A program made the translations under genes and the position numbers. From DASRHY01 sp046765875 (GTDB lineage Bacteria; Actinomycetota; Actinomycetes; Propionibacteriales; Kribbellaceae), in assembly GCA_046765875.1 (NCBI GenBank), contig JBKPSJ010000179.1:1-16365 (forward strand): a stretch of 16,365 nucleotides of DNA. The letters are read 5' to 3'. Positions within the stretch are counted from its first letter, which is position 1. Every line of letters begins with the position of its first letter. Below the pieces are notes generated by a model, which did no database searches, was not told where the DNA came from, and saw only the letters and a program-made list of their open reading frames with translations. Positions 1-6,785 of this stretch are shown here, in pieces.

Positions 1-178
1 CTCGTCCGCAGCCTGCAGCTCCTCCGCGGTGCAACCCGGTCTGCAGTTGACCATGGGTAGCGATGTCGAGCTCGCCGCAGATCCAGACGTGGACCTCGTT
101 GCCATGTTGCCTGGTTGTGTGTTCGACCTCCAGGCGGACAGCTGCGCCGAGGGGAGTGACGGTGCCGAAGGTTCGCAT
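1..178 (-). CDS. STAS-domain anti-sigma factor antagonist (5' part, runs off the left edge)
   Basis: Reading the minus strand from an ATG at 178-176 gives about 59 codons open to the window edge. Residues about 14-30 form a beta-strand-rich start (VRLEVEH, then NEVHVWICGELDIAT), followed by a leucine-spaced helix (HGQLQTGLHR). The G-E-L-D-I-A-T core followed by that helix is the hallmark N-terminal half of STAS domains. These bind anti-sigma kinases of the RsbW/SpoIIAB type and so release stress or sporulation sigma factors. The serine/threonine phosphorylation site lies beyond the edge. A second in-frame ATG sits 9 bp upstream (187-185) because ATGCGAAC is repeated; neither start has a clear Shine-Dalgarno. 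From 54 leftwards another frame (MVNCRPG...) is also open, but the STAS frame continues the expected fold better. Family call fairly sure; specific partner unknown. Confidence 0.72.
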   Translation of the reverse strand, partial: MRTFGTVTPLGAAVRLEVEHTTRQHGNEVHVWICGELDIATHGQLQTGLHRGGAAGCGR

Positions 179-300
179 AGTTCGCATGGCATGCCGGGCT
201 TTCTGAGGCGGGCCGCGATGCCTGCCTCGTGTCGTCGAATCGCCGGGGATTGTTTCGTGTCGGCCGGCGGCGCACGAACAACCCTCGGTAAGTCCACATT

Positions 301-340
301 GGGCCGATCGCCGCGCCGGTGCGACGGCTGCGGCGGGCCC
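301..340. terminator. GC-rich bulged hairpin, possible terminator
   Basis: GCCGC-GCCG at 310-318 pairs with CGGC-T-GCGGC at 325-334 around a 6-nt loop, and GGGCC (301-305) can pair with GGCCC (336-340) outside it. It lies about 63 nt beyond the stop of the DUF1232 gene and about 110 nt upstream of the STAS start. It could therefore end the ChrB-N/DUF1232 transcript or sit in the STAS leader. No U-tract is present, as is usual in actinobacteria. I saw nothing else in 188-402. Confidence 0.35.
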
Positions 341-402
341 CTATGCCCTGCAAGCAAGATGTGAGTGCGCGCTCAACTCGAAGATGTGTCCAGGTCGTTG
401 GG

Positions 403-852
403 TCATTGTGCGTGGGCCCGTCTGCTCGCCGAGGCGGGCGTGTTTGGATCCCCGGACAGTCCAGCAGCACGGCACAGCGCGGCGAAGCCGTCGTCGGTGC
501 CGGGCCAGCGGGCGCGGAGCGGTTCGAGGCCGAGCCGGCGTACGACGCTGCGCAAGACCGCGACCACGATGATCGCATCGTCGGCGTAGCCGAGCACGGG
601 AATGAAGTCGGGGATCAGGTCGATCGGAACCGCCAGATAGACCATCAGCAATCCGAGCCGGATCCGTACGCCGCCAGGCAGGGTCTTGTCGGTGGCGAGG
701 TTTTTCAGTAACCGGATCAGGTCTGGCAGGATCCGCAACGCCTCGCGCAACACGTTGCCTTTCGGGCGGGCGATCAGCAGTGCCGCGACCAGCAGCAACC
801 AGGTCACCAACACGGTGATACCGAGTCCGATCAAGGTGTCACGCCACCACAT
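403..852 (-). CDS. DUF1232 (YkvA-like) small membrane protein
   Basis: About 149 residues. An N-terminal hydrophobic helix (about residues 6-28, LIGLGITVLVTWLLLVAALL) is followed by an amphipathic stretch. The DUF1232 core then spans about residues 60-110, with the family's signature LAVPIDLIPDFIPVLGYADD. DUF1232 proteins are small membrane-associated proteins without an assigned biochemical function. I chose the ATG at 852-850 rather than the GTG at 855-853. It gives a TGATG stop/start junction with the upstream ChrB-like gene and puts the AAGGAG ribosome site 7 nt away; the GTG would leave only 4 nt. The coupling implies co-production with the ChrB-N protein. The C-terminal 35 residues are polar and show no recognisable domain. 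Family call is firm; function is unknown. Confidence 0.85.
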   Translation of the reverse strand: MWWRDTLIGLGITVLVTWLLLVAALLIARPKGNVLREALRILPDLIRLLKNLATDKTLPGGVRIRLGLLMVYLAVPIDLIPDFIPVLGYADDAIIVVAVLRSVVRRLGLEPLRARWPGTDDGFAALCRAAGLSGDPNTPASASRRAHAQ

Positions 853-1463
853 CACGACTCTCCTTCGCGGGGTGCCGTGAGCCGCAGCCGCGGCCGGCCA
901 GATGTGGGATCAATGTTTTCGATCCCGGTGTCCGCGGCTAATGCGGCGGACTCGAACGCGCTGAAGGCAGCGCGGCATTGTTTGATCGCATCCCGGGCGG
1001 CCCGTCCACCCGCCGCGGAGAAGTAGTCCCTGGCCGCGATCGACGCCATCCATCGCTCAAAGCGCTCCAGGTCTGCCTCGGATTCCTCGACCTCGGAGTA
1101 CGTGGCTCGCCCGCGCGCGGTTTCCTTGGCGATCTCGTCGAGGAAGGCCGGAATCCGTTCCAGCACCTCGCCGTACTCGACATCCCGGTCGGTGCGCTGC
1201 TCGGCGACCACTGCGGCCTCCTCGGCCGGGTCGATCAGCTCGGTGTGCAGTATGCGCGCCTTGCCTCCCGAGGTGTTCACCCGAGCCGCCAGGCGCTGCA
1301 CCGTGTGCGGCACCTGCCCGAGGCCCGGTAGCAGACATACCGAGTTCTGTAGATACACCGCGCCGAGCTTGCGTAGCTGGCGCCAAACATAGACCCGCAA
1401 CGACGCGTCTGAGCCGGTTGTCACGCTGATCAGCAGCCATCGAACCCGTGCTTCATCTGACAT
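852..1463 (-). CDS. ChrB N-terminal-domain protein
   Basis: 203 residues. The start RWLLISVTTGSDASLRVYVWRQL, the following LGAVYLQNSVCLLP, and the acidic helical C-terminal half match the ChrB N-terminal domain found in chromate-resistance regulators. The second ChrB domain, the chromate-binding C-terminal part of full-length ChrB, is absent and no chrA-like transporter is in the window. A direct role in chromate resistance is therefore not supported. The sensing half may instead act as a stand-alone regulator; the N-terminal domain is thought to be helix-turn-helix-like. Start: ATG at 1463, with a palindrome lying across it and a TATGCT -10-like hexamer 6 nt upstream. This suggests a leaderless and possibly autoregulated transcript. 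It is followed by the DUF1232 gene with a 1-base stop/start overlap. Confidence 0.75.
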   Translation of the reverse strand: MSDEARVRWLLISVTTGSDASLRVYVWRQLRKLGAVYLQNSVCLLPGLGQVPHTVQRLAARVNTSGGKARILHTELIDPAEEAAVVAEQRTDRDVEYGEVLERIPAFLDEIAKETARGRATYSEVEESEADLERFERWMASIAARDYFSAAGGRAARDAIKQCRAAFSAFESAALAADTGIENIDPTSGRPRLRLTAPREGES

Positions 1464-1479
1464 GTTACGAGCATAACAT
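1462..1479 (-). promoter_or_regulatory. Palindromic operator-like site over the ChrB-N start codon
   Basis: ATGTTA-CGAGCA-TAACAT is a perfect 6-bp inverted repeat with a 6-bp spacer. On the minus strand it contains a TATGCT hexamer that could be a -10 box, and its downstream arm includes the start codon. Transcription starting 6-7 nt after that box would begin at or next to the ATG, giving a leaderless mRNA. A repressor on this repeat would cover both the -10 and the start, so autoregulation by the ChrB-like protein is a reasonable guess. The -35 region (ATGTGA, about 17 bp upstream) is weak. Confidence 0.45.
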
Positions 1480-1511
1480 TACACTGATACGCTCACATCG
1501 CCCGCCTCGCC

Positions 1512-2690
1512 TCACCCAGACCGTTGCGCGAGACGCGCGTGCACGATCTGCCCGCCGGCTGCCTTGAGCAGGCCACGGATGACGGCAGGTGTGAGGCATC
1601 CGCGCCCGAGTCCCAGTTCCACAAGGTCGTCGAACACGCGCTGATCGCCCGCTGCCGCGAGCATGCCCGGCTCGAGAATCTGTCCGACCGTCGCGAGTTT
1701 CGCGGTGAGTGCGGTGTGCCTGAGGTGGCCGGCCAGGAAGGAACGGACCGCTCGGCTGTAGCGCCGCCCGAGGTGCCGGGACTCTCCGGGTCCTGCGGCC
1801 GCGACGATGCGTCCCGCGATCAGTCCGGTCGCCACGGCGTGGTAGATGCCTTCGCCGGTCATCGGGTTGACCAGGCCGGCGGCGTCACCCGCGAGGAGGA
1901 CCCGACCGTCCGGGTGGGGCCAGCGCCAGGCGGACAGTGGAAGGTGGTGGGCTCGCCAGGCGGTCGCACTGGCGGTGGATCCGGGTAGTAGGTCCTCCAG
2001 CCGAGCGATCAGAAGCTGACGCGATGGGCGCGGATGACCGTGGGACAAGACCTCCCCGTAACCGATGTTCGCGAGTCCGTCGCCACGGTCGAATGACCAT
2101 GCGTACGAGGGCCGCCGGTTGAGGCCGAACACGATCACCTGTGCTGCTCGACGGGCCGCTGTCGTCGGAGCGTAGCCACGCAACGCCAACGCCATCGGGC
2201 CGTTCTGCAGGCCGATTGCCGCGCGGACCCGAGAATGGGCGCCATCGGCGCCGACAACGGCCCGCGCGGTGATGATGCCGTCTACGAACACCGACGCCGG
2301 ACCGAGGGTGAGGTCGCGTACCCGGTGCCGGACCAATCGAGCGCCGGCCGCGCAGGCCGCGGCGACGAGGCGGTCGTCGAAGATCGAGCGCGGCACGACA
2401 TAGGCCGGCCGGCGCATCCTGCGATCGACGGTGACGTCCCCGCGGCCCAGCCGTAGCAGGTTCACAGGAACGCGGTCGTCCAGCAGCCCTGTGACGCCCA
2501 CGTCGCCGAGCAGATCCAACACATGCGGGGCGATGCCATCCCCGCATGCCTTGTCGCGTGGGAACCCAGCGCGGTCGATCAGCAGGACTGACAGATCCGG
2601 CCGCGTCCGCAGAGCACCCAAAGCCGCGGCCGCACCGGCCGGGCCGGCACCGACGACCGCCAGATCCCAGACCCGATCCGCGCCCGTCAC
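1512..2690 (-). CDS. Geranylgeranyl-reductase-family FAD-dependent oxidoreductase
   Basis: 392 residues, the usual length for the family. Residues 10-19 (LAVVGAGPAG) form the FAD-binding Rossmann loop. FPRDKACGDGI (43-53) is the family's KxCGDG segment. GADGAHSRVR (147-156) is the DG motif, and LLAGDAAGLVNPMTGEGI (about 265-282) is the second FAD site typical of geranylgeranyl-reductase and related flavoprotein monooxygenases. Members reduce isoprenoid chains (menaquinone, chlorophyll or lipid tails) or act as halogenase/hydroxylase-like enzymes; the substrate cannot be read from sequence. The GTG start at 2690 has a GCGAGG-like ribosome site 4-5 nt upstream and gives the normal short lead-in to the Rossmann fold. 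The ChrB-like gene starts 48 bp downstream on the same strand, but behind its own promoter-like palindrome, so operon membership is uncertain. Confidence 0.85.
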   Translation of the reverse strand: MTGADRVWDLAVVGAGPAGAAAALGALRTRPDLSVLLIDRAGFPRDKACGDGIAPHVLDLLGDVGVTGLLDDRVPVNLLRLGRGDVTVDRRMRRPAYVVPRSIFDDRLVAAACAAGARLVRHRVRDLTLGPASVFVDGIITARAVVGADGAHSRVRAAIGLQNGPMALALRGYAPTTAARRAAQVIVFGLNRRPSYAWSFDRGDGLANIGYGEVLSHGHPRPSRQLLIARLEDLLPGSTASATAWRAHHLPLSAWRWPHPDGRVLLAGDAAGLVNPMTGEGIYHAVATGLIAGRIVAAAGPGESRHLGRRYSRAVRSFLAGHLRHTALTAKLATVGQILEPGMLAAAGDQRVFDDLVELGLGRGCLTPAVIRGLLKAAGGQIVHARLAQRSG

Positions 2691-3011
2691 ACGCCTCGCA
2701 CGCCCAACATCAACCGCGCCACCCGCGCCCTCCAGGACTCCGTGTCCTACATCCGTTGCGTTTGCACCATCGGCGGTTCAGCTAATGCGATGTCCCCCAC
2801 GCTACGAGAGCATGCCCAGCGATCCTTGTTGTAGCTCGAGAAGTGGCTCCAGGCAGTCAACTGTCTGTGTCGCACCTCCTGCACCGATCTCGACTGCAAC
2901 CCCTTGCGGCGATGCGGAGGTGGATCCCGCCGACTTCGCCGGTATCGCCATCCGAGGCTGCTCTCGTCCGACGATGCTCCCGAAAGGAGACAGCAGTACT
3001 TGATCGGCGAT
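2691..3011. other. Intergenic stretch without recognised gene
   Basis: About 320 bp between the flavoprotein start and the hairpin terminator of the CHRD gene. Long frames exist on both strands but none has a plausible start plus ribosome site, and none resembles a family I know. It should hold the promoter of the flavoprotein gene; on the minus strand a TGTAGGAC sequence near 2748-2755 is a weak -10 candidate. Nothing stronger was found. Confidence 0.4.
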
Positions 3012-3048
3012 GGCCTCGGTCCCCTTGTAGACCAAGGGGACCGAGGCC
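3012..3048 (-). terminator. Strong 16-bp hairpin terminator after the CHRD gene
   Basis: GGCCTCGGTCCCCTTG (3012-3027) pairs perfectly with CAAGGGGACCGAGGCC (3033-3048) around the 5-nt loop TAGAC. It begins 22 nt after the stop codon of the minus-strand CHRD-DUF3455 gene. No T-run follows, which is common for actinobacterial terminators. The stem is symmetric, so it could also stop transcription coming from the left. Confidence 0.85.
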
Positions 3049-3069
3049 GTCGTGGTCGGTTCGACGCGG

Positions 3070-4029
3070 CTAGCCGTTGATGAACACGTAGTCGGCTTGG
3101 TAGGGCACGCCGACGATCGGCGTGGCTTGCGGGTCACAGGTACCGGTCGGGGCGACGCCGCCAGCCGTGTTGAGGCGCAGTACCTCGACGACATTCGCCA
3201 ATAGCCCGGTGGGGTTGCCGATCTGGGTGGCGTCGAGGTCGAGTTCGGCGATGTTGCCCGCGCCGTTGGTGTTCCTGGCGACGACCTTGCCGGAGACCGC
3301 GCTGCCGTCGGCTGCCTGCCACTGCGGCGGGCCGGCGACCGGCTGGACGAAGGTGTGGTGGATACCGCCGATCAGGTGCGCTTCGACGTCGCGCTGGGTG
3401 AATGCGAACGACCCGTCGAGTTGCGGTGTGCACGCGTAGATCTGGCTGCCGCTTGCCACCGAAAACTGCATTGCGGCCACTCCACTGGTGCTGACCGCAT
3501 GGCTGAGCAGGTGCAGCTGTGCGCGCACGGCGCCGGCCGGGAACCCGGTGGTGTGCAGGTCGGCGTAGAAGCCACCCGGGTTGGAGCGCATCGCATCGAG
3601 CACAGTCGGGTCGGCAACGGTAACGGTTCCGGAGGCGAAGCCGTCGGCCGTGCGCGGCGTGGTGAACAGCGGCACGACGACGGGGCCGTCCACGCCGCGA
3701 GCCCCCGCGTGGATGTGTGCCTCGGTCGGCGTGCCGAGACCGCTCCAGGACACCGAGTAGGTGAGCCTGTTGCCCTCGATGCCGATGAGTTCCAGAGCCT
3801 GCCCGGCCGGAGCGCCGGCCGTCACCTCGTTGCGGCCCTCCAAGCTCGCGACCAGGACGGCGGGTGCTCCGGTCGAATCGGCCGGCACGGTGATCCCCGC
3901 CGCCGGTGTCACGTCGCTACTCGCTGATGCCGCGCTGACGGCGAGCATCGCGGAGGTGGCGGCCACGGTCGCCGCGGCGAACGCGGCTCGGACGCCGCGG
4001 GCGAGGCGGCGTGTCGTGCTGCTGGTCAT
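3070..4029 (-). CDS. Secreted CHRD-DUF3455 two-domain protein
   Basis: 319 residues. Residues 1-36 are a signal peptide: basic RRLARGVR, a hydrophobic alanine-rich core, and an ASA-S cleavage site near 36/37. A CHRD domain follows (about 58-176), with AHIHAG at 104-109 and the closing PGGFYADLHTTGFPAGAVRAQL segment. CHRD domains occur in chordin and in many secreted bacterial proteins of unclear role. The rest (about 185-319) matches DUF3455: FSVASGSQIYAC, a GGIHHTF segment, PQWQAADGSAVSGKV, and a terminal VPYQADYVFING with a cysteine pair (C200, C298). The ATG at 4029 is preceded by GAGAGGA about 9 nt upstream. The gene is a single unit with its own terminator, divergent from the ATPase-hydrolase gene. 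Localisation is confident; biochemical function is unknown for both domains. Confidence 0.85.
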   Translation of the reverse strand: MTSSTTRRLARGVRAAFAAATVAATSAMLAVSAASASSDVTPAAGITVPADSTGAPAVLVASLEGRNEVTAGAPAGQALELIGIEGNRLTYSVSWSGLGTPTEAHIHAGARGVDGPVVVPLFTTPRTADGFASGTVTVADPTVLDAMRSNPGGFYADLHTTGFPAGAVRAQLHLLSHAVSTSGVAAMQFSVASGSQIYACTPQLDGSFAFTQRDVEAHLIGGIHHTFVQPVAGPPQWQAADGSAVSGKVVARNTNGAGNIAELDLDATQIGNPTGLLANVVEVLRLNTAGGVAPTGTCDPQATPIVGVPYQADYVFING

Positions 4030-4297
4030 GGTGCGTGTCCTCTCGGATCTGCGGCCGGCGCTGGGTGCGCGGCCCGCACCAGGAGCACGTCCACGAAGCC
4101 CGGGTGGCCCAGTCGGACACAGCGAGAAAGGTCACAGCCGTCCGACAGATCCGAATCAGCTCCGCAAACGTAGCGCGATCGAGGCGTAGCCTGGCGGCTC
4201 GCCGATGTCGCCCGGGAGGGCTGGTCAAGCCAAGGACAGGACGTCGCGGAGCGGCCGAGGGCGTTGCTGGCGTTCGGGGCTGAGTGTTCGGGCGTCG

Positions 4298-4303
4298 TAG
4301 TAC
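4298..4303 (+). promoter_or_regulatory. Candidate -10 box for a near-leaderless transcript
   Basis: TAGTAC lies 9 nt before the GTG start at 4313, and no Shine-Dalgarno is seen in front of that GTG. Many actinobacterial genes are leaderless with a TANNNT-like box at this distance; here the last base is C, and the -35 region is poor. The rest of the divergent spacer 4030-4312 must also contain the CHRD promoter, but I could not single one out. Confidence 0.3.
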
Positions 4304-4312
4304 GGTCGGCGG

Positions 4313-6532
4313 GTGTTGTATGGCCGCGAGCCGGAGCGGGCGGAGCTTGCCGCGCTGGTGGTTGAAGCGCGGGCGGGACGCGCTGGGGTGCTGGTCGTGC
4401 TGGGGGAGCCGGGCGTCGGCAAGTCCGCTCTGGTGCTCGACCTCGTTTCGGATCTGCGGGCGGCGCGGGTGCTGCGTACTGCGGGGGTGGAGTCTGAGTC
4501 GCCGTTGCCGTTCGCTGCGCTGCACCGGCTGCTGCGTCCGGTGATCGATTTCGAGCGGCTGCCGGTTCCTCAGGCTGGTGCGTTGCGGGTGGCGTTCGGG
4601 CTTGAAGGCGGGCCGCCGGTCGAACCGTTCTTGGTCGGGACGGCGACTTTGTCGGTCCTGACCGACGCAGCAGTTGAGGACGGCCTCGTCGTGTGCGTGG
4701 TGGACGACGCACACTGGCTCGACTCGGCGTCAGCGGACGCGTTGTTGTTTGCGGCCCGTCAGCTCGACGCTGACCCGGTGGTGATGTTGTTCGCCGCCCG
4801 CCGGCCTGTCGGTGACGCGGATGCGGGATCGTTCAGGCCGCAGGGTTTGCCGGTGCTCGGGCTTGGCGGACTCGATGAGGGAGCTGCCCGTCAGTTGCTG
4901 GACCAGCGCAGCGGGGAGTTGTCCGGCGAGGTCGCCGACCGGTTGGTTCGCGACACCGGCGGGAATCCGCTCGCGTTGCTGGAGTTGCCCACTGCTTTGA
5001 GCGCGGCCCAGCTGTCCGGGGCGGCCGCGTTGCCGCAGCAGTTGACGTTGACTGCGGGCGTGGAGCGTGCCTTCCTCGACCGTTGCCGCCGGTTGGGTGA
5101 ACAGGTGCAGACGTTGTTGTTGGTGGCGGCTGCCGACGACACCGGCCGGGTTGACACGGTGCGGGCGACGGCGCAACGGCTGGGTGTGGAGGCCGCGGCG
5201 TGGGAGGACGCCGAACGGTCCGGTCTGCTGACCGTCACCGGTAATGCCGTGGCCGTGCGGCACCCTCTGGTTCGCTCCGCGGTGTACCAGGCGGCCACCA
5301 GCTTCGACCGTCGGCGTGCGCACCGGGCCCTGGCGGATGCGCTGCGTGACGGTGACCCGGACCGGGCGACGTGGCATCGTGCCGCAGCGGCGGAGCCACA
5401 GCGCTGGGCCGCGGCTCCCGCACTCGCCATGGGACTAGGCGGCCTTGCCCTGATCGGCTTCGGCTCCTCGGTGGACAAGGTGCTCAACTGGATGTGGCCC
5501 GCCGCGATGCTCGCGTTGGCGATCTGGATGGTCGTCCGCGTCCACCGACAGCTGCGTAGCCCGAGCACACGCCGGCTCCTCTACCCGGTGATCGCGATGT
5601 TGGCCCTCGCGTCGATCGGCGGCGGCTACGAAACCCTGCGCGAAGCCGCTGATGCCAAGGCCTACCCGATGCCCGGTCAGCTGATCGACGTCGGCGGACA
5701 CAGCCTGCACCTCAACTGCACCGGCTCAGGCAGTCCCACAGTCGTGCTCGAGCCGGGCGGAGGCGAGATGTCGTCGAATCTCGGCTGGATCGCGCCGGCC
5801 GTCGCCCGCGACACCCGGGTCTGCGTCTACGACCGTGCAGGTCGCGGGTGGAGCCAGCCGTCCGACACCCCGCAGGACGGCACGCAGATCGCGACCGACC
5901 TGCACACGTTGCTGCACCGCGGAAACGTGCCAGGACCCTACGTGCTCGCTGGCCATTCCTTCGGCGGCCTCTACGTGCTCAACTTCGCCGCCCGCCACCC
6001 CAATGAGGTCGCCGGGATGGTGCTCGTGGACTCCACCGCGCCAGCATGGGCGGCGAAGCCGGGGGCACCATCGCCCGGCGACCAGGGCTCCGACCAGCTC
6101 CTGGCCCGTGTCTCCACACTCATCTCGACCTCAGCTCGGCTGGGTCTGGGCCGTCTGTACAGCCAACTCGCCTACGGCAGCCTGCCGCCACGGTCCCGCG
6201 ACGAGGTACGCGCCAGCAGCGCAACCGCAAGCAACCTCCGCAGCACGATCGACGAATACGTCCAGGCAAACGCATCGATGGAACAGGCCGCGTCGCTCAA
6301 AGACTTCGCCGACAAGCCATTGGTAGTCCTGACAGCCGGCACTGGAAACGACGCCGCCTGGACAACCGCGCAGAACCACCTCGCCACCCTGTCGACGAAC
6401 AGCGTGCACCGCGTCATCGAAAACGCCACCCACGAAGCGCTGGTCGGGGACGAAGAACACGCCACCGCCACCACCCGAGCGATCCTCGACGTCGTCTCAT
6501 CGGTCCGCAGCGCAGCGCCGCTCACCAAGTGA
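4313..6532 (+). CDS. Chimeric protein: LuxR-type ATPase domain fused to membrane alpha/beta hydrolase
   Basis: 739 residues in one uninterrupted frame. Residues 1-362 are the N-terminal ATPase region of a large actinobacterial LuxR/MalT-type (LAL-like) regulator: LYGREPE start, Walker A GEPGVGKS (31-38), Walker B VCVVDDAHWLD (127-137), the GGNPLALLELP motif (216-226), and the RAHRALADAL...WHRAAAA segment (336-360) that normally leads into helical repeats and a C-terminal HTH. Those are absent. At about residue 363 the sequence becomes an alpha/beta hydrolase: three hydrophobic segments (about 366-387, 391-408, 421-437), the VCVYDRAGRGWS segment, nucleophile elbow GHSFGG (Ser549), and a probable catalytic His707 in NATHEAL. 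By hand count TTG is used for leucine about 22 times before the junction and 4 times after, so the halves have different codon histories. GTG start. Hydrolase activity is plausible; regulator function is not, since no DNA-binding domain remains. Confidence 0.85.
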   Translation: MLYGREPERAELAALVVEARAGRAGVLVVLGEPGVGKSALVLDLVSDLRAARVLRTAGVESESPLPFAALHRLLRPVIDFERLPVPQAGALRVAFGLEGGPPVEPFLVGTATLSVLTDAAVEDGLVVCVVDDAHWLDSASADALLFAARQLDADPVVMLFAARRPVGDADAGSFRPQGLPVLGLGGLDEGAARQLLDQRSGELSGEVADRLVRDTGGNPLALLELPTALSAAQLSGAAALPQQLTLTAGVERAFLDRCRRLGEQVQTLLLVAAADDTGRVDTVRATAQRLGVEAAAWEDAERSGLLTVTGNAVAVRHPLVRSAVYQAATSFDRRRAHRALADALRDGDPDRATWHRAAAAEPQRWAAAPALAMGLGGLALIGFGSSVDKVLNWMWPAAMLALAIWMVVRVHRQLRSPSTRRLLYPVIAMLALASIGGGYETLREAADAKAYPMPGQLIDVGGHSLHLNCTGSGSPTVVLEPGGGEMSSNLGWIAPAVARDTRVCVYDRAGRGWSQPSDTPQDGTQIATDLHTLLHRGNVPGPYVLAGHSFGGLYVLNFAARHPNEVAGMVLVDSTAPAWAAKPGAPSPGDQGSDQLLARVSTLISTSARLGLGRLYSQLAYGSLPPRSRDEVRASSATASNLRSTIDEYVQANASMEQAASLKDFADKPLVVLTAGTGNDAAWTTAQNHLATLSTNSVHRVIENATHEALVGDEEHATATTRAILDVVSSVRSAAPLTK

Positions 6533-6566
6533 TCCGCGTACGCATATCCGCAGCTGACCTCAACGA

Positions 6567-6610
6567 CGGACGGGCGCCGGTCACAGAAGCATCTGGCCGG
6601 CGCCTGTCCG
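6567..6610 (+). terminator. 14-bp hairpin between convergent genes
   Basis: CGGACGGGCGCCGG (6567-6580) pairs with CCGGCGCCTGTCCG (6597-6610), with one G-T wobble and a 16-nt loop. It begins 34 nt after the stop of the ATPase-hydrolase gene and lies in the tail-to-tail gap with the FAD oxidoreductase gene, so it probably terminates both. The rest of the gap (to 6785) has no convincing gene. Confidence 0.7.
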
Positions 6611-6785
6611 CGCTCTCATTCGTTCGATCATCGAGTTCGTTTGCTGACTGCCCGTCGCACGTGCCTGGCTGACAGGCTCGGGCCGACCCAGGTATCCCGC
6701 CGTGCCGGTCGCGGCCTCCGCCTGAAACCCCGGGCAGAACGTGGCTGTGGGTTTCATGACGAAGGCCGCTGGATCGCCGGCGTGG

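Noticed and set aside
29..364. 111-codon plus-strand frame at the left edge
   Set aside because: It is antisense to the STAS gene and has no domain or ribosome site.
852..1463. Chromate-resistance function for the ChrB-like gene
   Set aside because: Only the N-terminal domain is present, and there is no chromate transporter in the window.
2802..3194. 130-codon minus-strand frame running from the end of the CHRD gene into the spacer
   Set aside because: It overlaps the CHRD 3' end and crosses the 16-bp terminator stem, has no start signal, and resembles no known protein.
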